Shown in pieces: positions 1 to 5,615 of a stretch of DNA of 8,024 bases. Location of the stretch: contig NZ_DITB01000089.1 in NCBI RefSeq assembly GCF_002422095.1, forward strand, positions 1 to 8,024, read 5' to 3'. A program made the translations under genes and the position numbers. This DNA comes from Flavobacterium sp. UBA6195. GTDB taxonomy: Bacteria; Bacteroidota; Bacteroidia; Flavobacteriales; Flavobacteriaceae. Positions within the stretch are counted from its first letter, which is position 1. Every line of letters begins with the position of its first letter. The notes under the pieces were generated by a model that did not search any database, was not told where the DNA came from, and saw only the letters and a program-made list of their open reading frames with translations.

Positions 1-397
1 TTCCTGTACGTAATGCAGAATATTTTAGTAAAAGAGGGAAAAATATATAAGTAGATTTGACTTCACGTAAACGATCGCCTACATCCACAATATTTGGGTA
101 GGTTAAGTTTCTTTGAGTAATATAAAGACCTGGTTCAAAGCGAAAATCCAGATATTCTGTAAGTCTTAAATTTCCTATAAGTCCTACATTAAATCCAGTA
201 GTTGTTTCAACTTCAATATCTTCAGTTACTGATAAATAATCAAATTTAAAATCAAGACTATTAAATCCAAGATAATACCCCCAATGAACGCGTTGTTTGT
301 TCCAGTTTTCCTTGTTGATAATTGGATCTTTACTAAACATGCCCTCCTGAGCAAAAAGTAGGGGTGAAAAAAGTAATAAAAATAAAAACTTCTTCAT
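1..397 (-). CDS. porT: PorT-family type IX secretion protein, partial (C-terminus outside window)
   Basis: The first 132 codons are present; the rest lies beyond the left edge. Residues 1-17 (MKKFLFLLLFSPLLFAQ) form a signal peptide. The mature N-terminus has a FSKDPIIN segment (21-28), then NWNKQRVHWGYYLGFN (31-46) and DFKFDY (49-54). From about residue 68 the sequence alternates as beta strands (GFNVGLIGNLRL, LDFRFEPGLYI, TYIFFPLLLKY), as in an outer-membrane beta barrel. PorT/SprT proteins belong to the type IX secretion and gliding machinery of Bacteroidota and are about 230 residues long, so roughly half is seen. The ATG at 397-395 lies one base after the ubiE stop, so the two are probably co-transcribed and translationally coupled. 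The family call rests on the remembered N-terminal pattern and the ubiE-porT adjacency common in flavobacteria. A generic outer-membrane beta-barrel (PorT-like) protein is the alternative. Confidence 0.85.
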   Translation of the reverse strand, partial: MKKFLFLLLFSPLLFAQEGMFSKDPIINKENWNKQRVHWGYYLGFNSLDFKFDYLSVTEDIEVETTTGFNVGLIGNLRLTEYLDFRFEPGLYITQRNLTYPNIVDVGDRLREVKSTYIFFPLLLKYSALRTG

Positions 398-398
398 A

Positions 399-1130
399 TT
401 ATTTTTTAGATGCTTGATAAATAGTGGCAACTCCAAATATTTGAGGGAGATGCTTCACGTCTATAAACCCCATTTTTCTCAAAATATTGTTTAACACTTC
501 TCCAAAAGGGAAATTTTGTGCCGAAGTAGATAAATATTGGTACGCTTTTTTATCTTTTGAAAATAATTTTCCAATAGTTGGCATGATGAAATTGGTATAC
601 ACATAATACCCTTGTTTAAAAGGGAATTGTGTAGGAACCGAAGTTTCTAAAATAATCAATTGCCCACCGGGTTTTAATGTTCTTAAAATATCGGTTAAGC
701 CTTTTTCCAAATTTTCAAAATTACGTACACCATAAGCAACCGTAATCGCGTCAAAATAATTATCAGGATACGGAATATTCTCGCCATCACCTAAAACCAT
801 TTGAATTCTAGAATCCAAGTTTTGAGCCGCAATTTTTTTCTTTCCAATGTCTAGCATGCCTTGCGAAATATCTAAGCCAATAATTTCAGTAGCCGAAGTA
901 TTGGCAAATAAAATCGCTAAATCACCTGTTCCAGTAGCAATATCTAAAATGGTTTTCGGTTGTTTTGCCGCAATCATTTTTAAGATTTTCTTTTTCCACT
1001 TGGCATCGGTTCCAAAAGAAATAACTCGGTTTAACCCATCATAATTTTCAGAAATGGTATCAAACATTTGAGCAACTTGTTCTTTTTTCCCTAAGTTAGA
1101 ATCTTGATATGGCGTAATATTTTTTGACAT
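399..1130 (-). CDS. ubiE: Demethylmenaquinone methyltransferase (MenG/UbiE)
   Basis: SAM-dependent C-methyltransferase for the last step of menaquinone synthesis (demethylmenaquinone to menaquinone). Flavobacteria use menaquinone, so the MenG role is more likely than ubiquinone synthesis. With the start at 1130 it has 243 residues, the family's usual length. Visible motifs are the UbiE signature FDTISENYDGLN..SFGTDAKW (23-45), the SAM-binding loop ILDIATGTGD (61-70), the acidic residue of motif II in GLDIS (85-89), GVRNF (134-138) and the second signature RTLKPGG..IILE (150-162). An in-frame ATG at 1184 would add 18 residues (MPLYLIFYQYFCVPKNCK), but these match no UbiE N-terminus, and that ATG lies upstream of the promoter at 1150-1178. 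The start at 1130 is therefore preferred. porT follows directly. Confidence 0.95.
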   Translation of the reverse strand: MSKNITPYQDSNLGKKEQVAQMFDTISENYDGLNRVISFGTDAKWKKKILKMIAAKQPKTILDIATGTGDLAILFANTSATEIIGLDISQGMLDIGKKKIAAQNLDSRIQMVLGDGENIPYPDNYFDAITVAYGVRNFENLEKGLTDILRTLKPGGQLIILETSVPTQFPFKQGYYVYTNFIMPTIGKLFSKDKKAYQYLSTSAQNFPFGEVLNNILRKMGFIDVKHLPQIFGVATIYQASKK

Positions 1131-1149
1131 TTTGCAATTTTTTGGAACA

Positions 1150-1178
1150 CAAAAGTACTGATAAAAAATCAAATACAA
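1150..1178 (-). promoter_or_regulatory. Promoter of ubiE-porT (Bacteroidota consensus)
   Basis: On the minus strand, TTG (1178-1176) is followed by an 18-base spacer and TACTTTTG (1157-1150). This is an exact match to the Bacteroidota sigma-ABfr pattern TTG-N17-23-TAnnTTTG. Transcription would start near 1144, about 13 bases before the ATG at 1130. The match sets the ubiE start codon and implies that ubiE-porT is transcribed separately from the folA gene upstream. Confidence 0.75.
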
Positions 1179-1181
1179 GGG

Positions 1182-1232
1182 CAAAATTCAATTTCAATAG
1201 CAACTTCAAAATTCAAATTCAATGTCAATTTT
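1182..1232. repeat. Degenerate 6-7 bp tandem repeat (CAAnnn units)
   Basis: Eight consecutive units each begin with CAA: CAAAATT, CAATTT, CAATAG, CAACTT, CAAAATT, CAAATT, CAATGT, CAATTTT. The tract lies between ubiE and folA and just abuts the ubiE promoter. It encodes no recognisable protein. Similar low-complexity intergenic strings are, from memory, frequent in Flavobacterium genomes. Confidence 0.6.
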
Positions 1233-1278
1233 GATTTAAGAGCCTATTTTTAGAAACACTGATTTAAGAAAATTAAAA

Positions 1279-1317
1279 AATCCGTTGAAATCTGTCAAAT
1301 CTGCGTTATCCGCGTTC
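1279..1317. repeat. Degenerate 9 bp-period repeat downstream of folA
   Basis: Four consecutive 9-mers line up: AATCCGTTG, AAATCTGTC, AAATCTGCG and TTATCCGCG, ending in TTCT. The consensus is close to AATCYGCGT. It starts a few bases after the folA stop codon. No stem-loop terminator is visible after folA, so this tract is most of what separates folA from the ubiE transcription unit. This ATCTGCGT-type string resembles intergenic repeats remembered from flavobacterial genomes. Confidence 0.6.
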
Positions 1318-1324
1318 TAAAAAA

Positions 1325-1810
1325 CTATTTTCTAACGTACGTTAAAAAAGTAAAATCATAATCGTGCTTTTCGTCTTTTGGGTGAAATTCTTCGAAGATT
1401 AATTCCCATTTGTCTGTATCGATTTCAGGAAAAAAAGTATCGGCTTCAATAGTGGTATGCACCCTAGTTAAATCGATTTTATCAGCGATTTCGATAGATT
1501 GTTTGTAGATTTCGCCTCCGCCAATGATGAAAACTTCTTCATTTTTCGGACATAAATCAATCGCTTTTTGAAGACTGCTTGCTAGCAAACAACCTTCTGG
1601 AGCTTCATAATCTTTTTGTCGTGTAATGATGATATGCGTTCTATTGGGTAACGGTTTTGGAAAACTTTCAAAGGTTTTTCTTCCCATCACAATATAATGA
1701 CCAGAAGTAATGGCTTTAAAACGCTTAAAGTCATCTGGCAAATGCCAAACCAATTGATTGTCTTTTCCTAAAGCATTGTTTTCGGATGCCGCTGCGATTA
1801 TGGTGAGCAT
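1325..1810 (-). CDS. folA: Dihydrofolate reductase
   Basis: Reduces dihydrofolate to tetrahydrofolate with NADPH in the cytoplasm, regenerating the cofactor oxidised by ThyA. Its 161 residues match the usual bacterial DHFR length of about 160. Visible features align with E. coli DHFR: N-terminal strand LTIIAAAS, Met20-type loop LGKDNQLVWHLPDDFKRFK with W22 and catalytic D27, the NADPH motif MGRKTFES (42-49), R57 in PLPNR binding the folate glutamate tail, IIGGGEIY (95-102), and T115 (in LTRVH) corresponding to E. coli T113. It is the last gene of the thyA cluster, starting 6 bases after the stop of the TonB-domain gene. The stop is TAG and no clear terminator follows. No unusual active-site changes are seen. 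Confidence 0.97.
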   Translation of the reverse strand: MLTIIAAASENNALGKDNQLVWHLPDDFKRFKAITSGHYIVMGRKTFESFPKPLPNRTHIIITRQKDYEAPEGCLLASSLQKAIDLCPKNEEVFIIGGGEIYKQSIEIADKIDLTRVHTTIEADTFFPEIDTDKWELIFEEFHPKDEKHDYDFTFLTYVRK

Positions 1811-1816
1811 ATTTTA

Positions 1817-2269
1817 CTACAGGTTGAAATTAAGTGGAATAGAATATCTTACATTTACTGGTTCTCCTCTTTGGGTGCCAGGTTTCATTTTTGGCAATAA
1901 ACTAATTATTCTCCTCGCTTCATCTTCTAATAATTTGCCATTTTCTGGACCTCTAGTAGTAATGTTTTGAATTTCACCCTCTTTATTAATTATGAATGAT
2001 GCGATTACTTTACCAGTGATTCTATTCTTTTTTGCTTCTTTAGGATATTTGAAATTTTTTTTGATATGCTCACTCATTTTTTGGCTAAAACAATTCTTCC
2101 TTTCTTTTGGATTAACATCTTCGCAACCTGGAAATATTGGGTCTTCCTCAGTTATTGTAACAATAGTTTTTTCTTCCGTTTTAGTTTTTTCAGAATTTAT
2201 TTTATTTTCTTGAGACCAAATAGTATTTGATAGAACAAAAATAAAAATTGAGAAATAGATTTTTTTCAT
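1817..2269 (-). CDS. Secreted TonB C-terminal-domain protein, no membrane anchor
   Basis: A 150-residue protein with a signal peptide (1-20, KK then a hydrophobic core, ending TIWSQ), a charged linker rich in Glu, Lys and Thr (21-42), and a TonB C-terminal domain. The domain shows FPGC (46-49), a second Cys at 60, IKKNFKYPKEAKKNRITGKV (69-88), the strand ASFIINKEGEIQNI (90-103) and the end strand VRYSIPLNFNL. Cys49 and Cys60 recur in flavobacterial relatives and may form a disulfide. Classical TonB has an uncleaved N-terminal helix that contacts ExbBD plus a Pro-rich spacer; neither is seen here, so driving outer-membrane transporters directly is doubtful. It sits between thyA (10 bases) and folA (6 bases), implying co-transcription. 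Its role in a folate operon is unknown. Annotation as 'energy transducer TonB' by domain alone would overstate the evidence. Confidence 0.85.
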   Translation of the reverse strand: MKKIYFSIFIFVLSNTIWSQENKINSEKTKTEEKTIVTITEEDPIFPGCEDVNPKERKNCFSQKMSEHIKKNFKYPKEAKKNRITGKVIASFIINKEGEIQNITTRGPENGKLLEDEARRIISLLPKMKPGTQRGEPVNVRYSIPLNFNL

Positions 2270-2279
2270 AACTTAAATT

Positions 2280-3104
2280 TTAAACCGCCACAACACCTTT
2301 AATATGCGGATGCGGGTCGTAACCTTCTAACGTAAAATCCTCAAACTTGAAATCGAAAATATTTTTAATTTCTGGGTTTAATTTCATCGTTGGTAAAGGT
2401 CGGCACTCGCGCGATAATTGCAATTGTAGTTGCTCGATATGGTTGTTGTAAATGTGCGCATCACCAAAAGTGTGGATGAATTCGCCCACTTGTAAATCGC
2501 AAACTTGTGCAATCATCATCGTAAACAAAGCATAAGACGCAATATTAAACGGAACACCTAAGAAAATATCAGCACTGCGTTGGTACAACTGGCAACTTAA
2601 TTTCCCATCGGCAACATAAAACTGAAAAAAAGCATGACATGGAGGCAAAGCAGCTTTTCCATTGGCAACATTTTCTGCAAACGAAACAGAAGTATCTGGT
2701 AAAACACTAGGATTCCAAGCGGAAACCAACATTCTTCTACTGTTTGGATTGGTTTTTAGTGTTTCGATTAATTCGGTAATTTGATCGATTTCTTCGCTGT
2801 TCCAATTGCGCCATTGGTGTCCGTAAACCGGACCTAAATCGCCATTTTCATCTGCCCATTCGTCCCAAATTTTCACACCGTTTTCTTGTAAATATTTGAT
2901 ATTCGTATCGCCTTTTAAAAACCACAACAATTCGTAAATAATTGATTTTAGGTGGAGTTTCTTAGTGGTTACCATTGGAAAACCTTCGCTTAAATCAAAA
3001 CGCATTTGGTACCCAAACACACTTAAGGTTCCAGTTCCGGTACGGTCGCCTTTTTGGTTACCGTTTGCTAATACGTGTTTTACTAAATCGTGATATTGTT
3101 TCAT
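2280..3104 (-). CDS. thyA: Thymidylate synthase
   Basis: Makes dTMP from dUMP using methylene-tetrahydrofolate as both carbon donor and reductant, leaving dihydrofolate for the co-encoded FolA. The 274 residues include the dUMP phosphate loop DRTGTGTLSVFG (20-31, Arg21), Glu58 in IIYELLWFLKG, WDEWADENGDLGPVYGHQWRNW (80-101), SRRM (122-125), the nucleophile Cys156 in ALPPCHAFFQFYV, QRSADIFLGVPFNIASYA (175-191) with Asn187, and GDAHIYNNH (214-222). The C-terminus ends VAV, like the mobile tail of other ThyA enzymes. Against remembered E. coli ThyA (264 residues) there are about 13 extra residues just before the catalytic Cys, around SVSFAENVANGK (139-150), and 3 fewer near residue 102. The longer loop is typical of Bacteroidota ThyA. 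It lies 35 bases after the nucleoside transporter gene. Confidence 0.97.
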   Translation of the reverse strand: MKQYHDLVKHVLANGNQKGDRTGTGTLSVFGYQMRFDLSEGFPMVTTKKLHLKSIIYELLWFLKGDTNIKYLQENGVKIWDEWADENGDLGPVYGHQWRNWNSEEIDQITELIETLKTNPNSRRMLVSAWNPSVLPDTSVSFAENVANGKAALPPCHAFFQFYVADGKLSCQLYQRSADIFLGVPFNIASYALFTMMIAQVCDLQVGEFIHTFGDAHIYNNHIEQLQLQLSRECRPLPTMKLNPEIKNIFDFKFEDFTLEGYDPHPHIKGVVAV

Positions 3105-3115
3105 GTTTAAGTCAA

Positions 3116-3136
3116 AAGTTAGAAGTTAGAAGTTAC
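3116..3136. repeat. Heptad tandem repeat AAGTTAG x3 between transporter and thyA
   Basis: AAGTTAG, AAGTTAG and AAGTTAC run head to tail and occupy most of the 35-base gap (3105-3139) between the stop of the transporter gene and the thyA ATG. Read on the coding strand it is CTAACTT-type units just before the start codon, so it forms the leader from which thyA is translated. No Shine-Dalgarno-like site is present. Confidence 0.7.
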
Positions 3137-3139
3137 AAA

Positions 3140-4798
3140 TTACCCAATAATCATTCCAGCAATAGTTGCTGATAGTAATGAAGCCAAACTTCCGCCTAAT
3201 ACTGCTTTTAATCCAAGTTCAGATAATGTTTTTCTTTGGTTTGGTGCTAATGAACCAATTCCACCAATTTGAATTCCGATAGAAGCAAAGTTTGCAAATC
3301 CACATAACATATAGGTTGCCATAATTACAGATTTGTTGAAAGTGAAATGTACTTCGTTTGCCACATTTTTCAATTCTGCTAATTGGATATAACCAACAAA
3401 TTCTGATGCGGCTAACTTGATTCCTAATAATTGTCCCATTAACATCATGTCTTCTTTAGCAATTCCAATTAACCACATTAAGGGTGAAAAGATGATTCCT
3501 AAAATAGTTTCTAATGAGAATGATTTGTAAGGTGTGTTTGCTGCAATAACATCATTTAAACCTGTCCAAAGTCCAATTTTTCCAAAAGTGTAATTAATCA
3601 TCGCGATGAAAGCAATAAAAACTAATAACATTGCGGCTACGTTTGCTGCTAATTTTAATCCTTCTGTAGTACCAGTAGCAATAGCATCTAAGATATTAGA
3701 ACCAATTTTTTCTTTGGTAACTTCAATATCTGTGTTTACAACTTCTGTTTGAGGACATAATATTTTTGAAATGATAATCGCGCCAGGTGCCGCCATTACA
3801 GAGGCAGCAAGTAAGTGTTTTGCGAATTCTAGTCTTAATGCAGGGTCGTTTCCACCTAGGAAACTTATATAAGCTGCTAAAACTCCTCCAGCAACGGTTG
3901 CCATTCCGCCGGTCATTACTAAGAACACTTCACTTTGGTTCATTTTCTCTAAATAGGCTTTAATCATTAAAGGAGCTTCGGTTTGACCTAAGAAAATATT
4001 TCCTGCTGTTGATAAACCTTCAGGACCTGAAATGTTCATTAATTTAGTTAAAACTGTTGCCATTCCCTTTACTACAATCTGAATAACTCCAAGATAGAAT
4101 AATAATGATGTCAATGCTGAAAAGAAAATAATCGTTGGTAATACTTGAAATAAGAAAATGAATCCAAAATTATCAACATTCATCATGCCACCTAATAAAA
4201 ATTCACTACCAGCTCTCGTAAAATCTAAAACTTTTACAAATAATGTACCTACAAATTCAAAAGTAGCTTTTACAAATCCAATTTTAAGAACTCCTACAGC
4301 AAGAATAAGTTGTAATGCAAGTCCAATTCCAATGGTTTTCCAATTGATAGCTTTTCTGTTTGAACTGAAGATATAAGCGATTCCTAATAACGCTACCATT
4401 CCTAAAATTCCTCTAAGTAAACTGTTTAGTGAAAAACCTTCGTTTGGTTTGATTTCGCCATTGATTACTTCGGCTTTAGTAGCTTTGTTTGAAGCAAAAA
4501 ATGAATATGCTTTTCCTCTGTTTTTTAAGGTAAGTGTAGAGTCGGTTTTGGTTTCAATTACGAAACGTTTTGTTGGAGAATCAGATCCATTTTCGAATAA
4601 GAAAATAAAATTATCTTGAACTAAATAATCTCCTTTTTGTTTTAAGCTGTCTGACGAAATGTGAAGTTCGTAGCTTCCTCCTTTTAATTCTAAATAATCT
4701 TTATTTGAAGAAGAAAGTTGCCATTTTTTTTCAATTTCTTGAGCTGAAGTTGTAAAGCTTAAAAATAAAGCCAATACATAAAAAATATATTTATACAT
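3140..4798 (-). CDS. Concentrative nucleoside transporter (CNT/NupC family) with N-terminal periplasmic domain
   Basis: Cation-coupled nucleoside importer of the inner membrane, 552 residues against about 400-425 for typical bacterial CNTs. Residues 1-20 form a signal peptide ending SAQ. Residues 21-124 are soluble and beta-rich (KKWQLSS, YLELKGGSYELHI, DNFIFLFE, TLTLKNRGKAYSF), suggesting a small lipocalin-like fold. The membrane part begins near residue 125. CNT motifs are GPEGLSTAGNIFLGQTEAP (258-276, with GQTEAP in the substrate site), MTGGMATVAGGVLAAY (295-310), MWLIGIAKEDMMLMGQLLGIKLAASEF (441-467) and CGFANFASIGIQIGGIG (499-515). Na+ is the likely coupling ion by analogy with Vibrio CNT; the sequence does not settle Na+ versus H+. 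It follows the nuclease-family gene by 15 bases and precedes thyA, consistent with nucleoside salvage. The coding sequence is intact. Confidence 0.93.
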   Translation of the reverse strand: MYKYIFYVLALFLSFTTSAQEIEKKWQLSSSNKDYLELKGGSYELHISSDSLKQKGDYLVQDNFIFLFENGSDSPTKRFVIETKTDSTLTLKNRGKAYSFFASNKATKAEVINGEIKPNEGFSLNSLLRGILGMVALLGIAYIFSSNRKAINWKTIGIGLALQLILAVGVLKIGFVKATFEFVGTLFVKVLDFTRAGSEFLLGGMMNVDNFGFIFLFQVLPTIIFFSALTSLLFYLGVIQIVVKGMATVLTKLMNISGPEGLSTAGNIFLGQTEAPLMIKAYLEKMNQSEVFLVMTGGMATVAGGVLAAYISFLGGNDPALRLEFAKHLLAASVMAAPGAIIISKILCPQTEVVNTDIEVTKEKIGSNILDAIATGTTEGLKLAANVAAMLLVFIAFIAMINYTFGKIGLWTGLNDVIAANTPYKSFSLETILGIIFSPLMWLIGIAKEDMMLMGQLLGIKLAASEFVGYIQLAELKNVANEVHFTFNKSVIMATYMLCGFANFASIGIQIGGIGSLAPNQRKTLSELGLKAVLGGSLASLLSATIAGMIIG

Positions 4799-4813
4799 AA
4801 ATAGTTTTAGGGT

Positions 4814-5437
4814 TTATGATTCTTTTTTTGAAATTTCGTCTCTAATTTTTGCGGCTCTTTCGTAGTCTTCGTTTTGCACCGCTTCGTCTAATTTTTGATA
4901 CAATTCTTTTAGGGAATAACCAGAATAGTTATCTGCTGGAACCACTACATCCTCTTCGTAAGTGTCTGTTGGGGTTAAAATAGTGTCGTTATCTTGGTTT
5001 TCATTTGTAGTTTCAGACGGATTGATGCTTAAATAAATTCCGGCTTTGTCTAAAATGTTTTTGTAAGTAAAAATAGGAGCATTAAAACGTAAAGCCAATG
5101 CAATAGCGTCCGAAGTACGCGCATCGATTATTTCTTCGATTTTGTCTCTTTCGCAAATAATGCTTGAATAGAAAACACCATCTACTAATTTATGAATAAT
5201 CACTTGCTTTACTACGATGTCAAATCGGTCTGCAAAGTTTTTGAATAAATCGTGTGTAAGTGGTCTTGGAGGTTTTATTTCTTTTTCTAAAGCAATAGCA
5301 ATCGACTGCGCTTCAAAAGCTCCGATAACAATTGGAAGTTTTCGCTCACCATCCACTTCATTTAAGATTAAGGCATACGCTCCGTTTTGCGTTTGGCTGT
5401 ACGAAATACCTTTTATGGTTAATTTTACTAAACTCAT
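4814..5437 (-). CDS. Bifunctional nuclease family (BFN/DUF151) protein with C-terminal UVR motif
   Basis: A 207-residue cytoplasmic protein in two parts. Residues 1-135 are the BFN/DUF151 domain: VKLTIKGISYSQTQNGAYALIL, then LPIVIGAFEAQSIAIALEKEIKPPRPLTHDL (34-64), FYSSIICER (89-97), the hallmark DARTSDAIALALRFNAPIF (105-123) and a final strand. An acidic, low-complexity linker (about 140-170) leads to a UVR-type helical hairpin, SLKELYQKLDEAVQNEDYERAAKIRDEISKK (175-205), as found in UvrB, UvrC and ClpC-type proteins for protein contact. The family name comes from a plant protein reported to have DNase and RNase activity; activity in bacterial members is not established by sequence. It is the first gene of the nucleoside/thyA/folA run. 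The ATG at 5437 starts directly on the conserved MSLVKLTIKG end. Confidence 0.9.
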   Translation of the reverse strand: MSLVKLTIKGISYSQTQNGAYALILNEVDGERKLPIVIGAFEAQSIAIALEKEIKPPRPLTHDLFKNFADRFDIVVKQVIIHKLVDGVFYSSIICERDKIEEIIDARTSDAIALALRFNAPIFTYKNILDKAGIYLSINPSETTNENQDNDTILTPTDTYEEDVVVPADNYSGYSLKELYQKLDEAVQNEDYERAAKIRDEISKKES

Positions 5438-5494
5438 TTTAATGTGTTAATTGTAATTTTTTTGATATGCTGATTCGGATTTTTGCAATAATCA

Positions 5495-5502
5495 CAAAGT
5501 CA
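5495..5502 (-). promoter_or_regulatory. Possible -7 promoter element for the nuclease-thyA-folA operon
   Basis: On the minus strand TGACTTTG matches TAnnTTTG with one mismatch. No TTG is seen at the expected -33 spacing; that zone is instead occupied by the 11-bp inverted repeat at 5505-5535. It would give a leader of roughly 50 bases before the ATG at 5437. It is the best candidate in this gap, but weak. Confidence 0.35.
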
Positions 5503-5504
5503 GA

Positions 5505-5535
5505 AAATGGCTAACAGAAAAACGGTTAGCCATTT
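5505..5535. repeat. Perfect 11 bp inverted repeat (operator or hairpin) upstream of the nuclease-family gene
   Basis: AAATGGCTAAC (5505-5515) and GTTAGCCATTT (5525-5535) are exact reverse complements separated by 9 bases. No T-run follows on either strand, so it is not a typical intrinsic terminator. On the minus strand it lies after the etfA terminator and directly upstream of the weak -7 element at 5495-5502, covering the -33 region. This position suits an operator, or an RNA hairpin if transcription starts further upstream. Confidence 0.65.
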
Positions 5536-5540
5536 GCCCC

Positions 5541-5579
5541 AAAAATAAAAAAAAGAGCTATCTAAACAAAGATAACTCT
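5541..5579 (-). terminator. Intrinsic terminator of etfBA
   Basis: On the minus strand AGAGTTATCT (5579-5570), a 6-base loop and AGATAGCTCT (5563-5554) form a 10-bp stem with a single G-U wobble, followed directly by a long T-run (TTTTTTT then ATTTTT, to 5541). It sits 37 bases after the etfA stop and separates etfBA from the nuclease-thyA-folA genes, which therefore need their own promoter. Confidence 0.88.
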
Positions 5580-5615
5580 AATTTTAATATAATATATTTT
5601 TAAACAACTAATTTA

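Noticed and set aside
1131..1184. An 18-residue N-terminal extension of UbiE from the ATG at 1184
   Set aside because: It overlaps a near-perfect promoter at 1150-1178, matches no UbiE N-terminus, and the ATG at 1130 gives the family's usual length.
2411..2720. Extra ~13 residues before the ThyA catalytic Cys, considered as an unusual insertion
   Set aside because: From memory the SFAENVANGKAALPPC loop is normal in Bacteroidota ThyA, so it is lineage-typical rather than novel.
5492..5533. A 13-codon minus-strand reading frame (MANRFSVSHFLTL) preceded by GGGG, a possible leader peptide
   Set aside because: It lies wholly in the inverted repeat and its flank, has no regulatory amino-acid run, and Bacteroidota rarely use Shine-Dalgarno sites; most likely chance.
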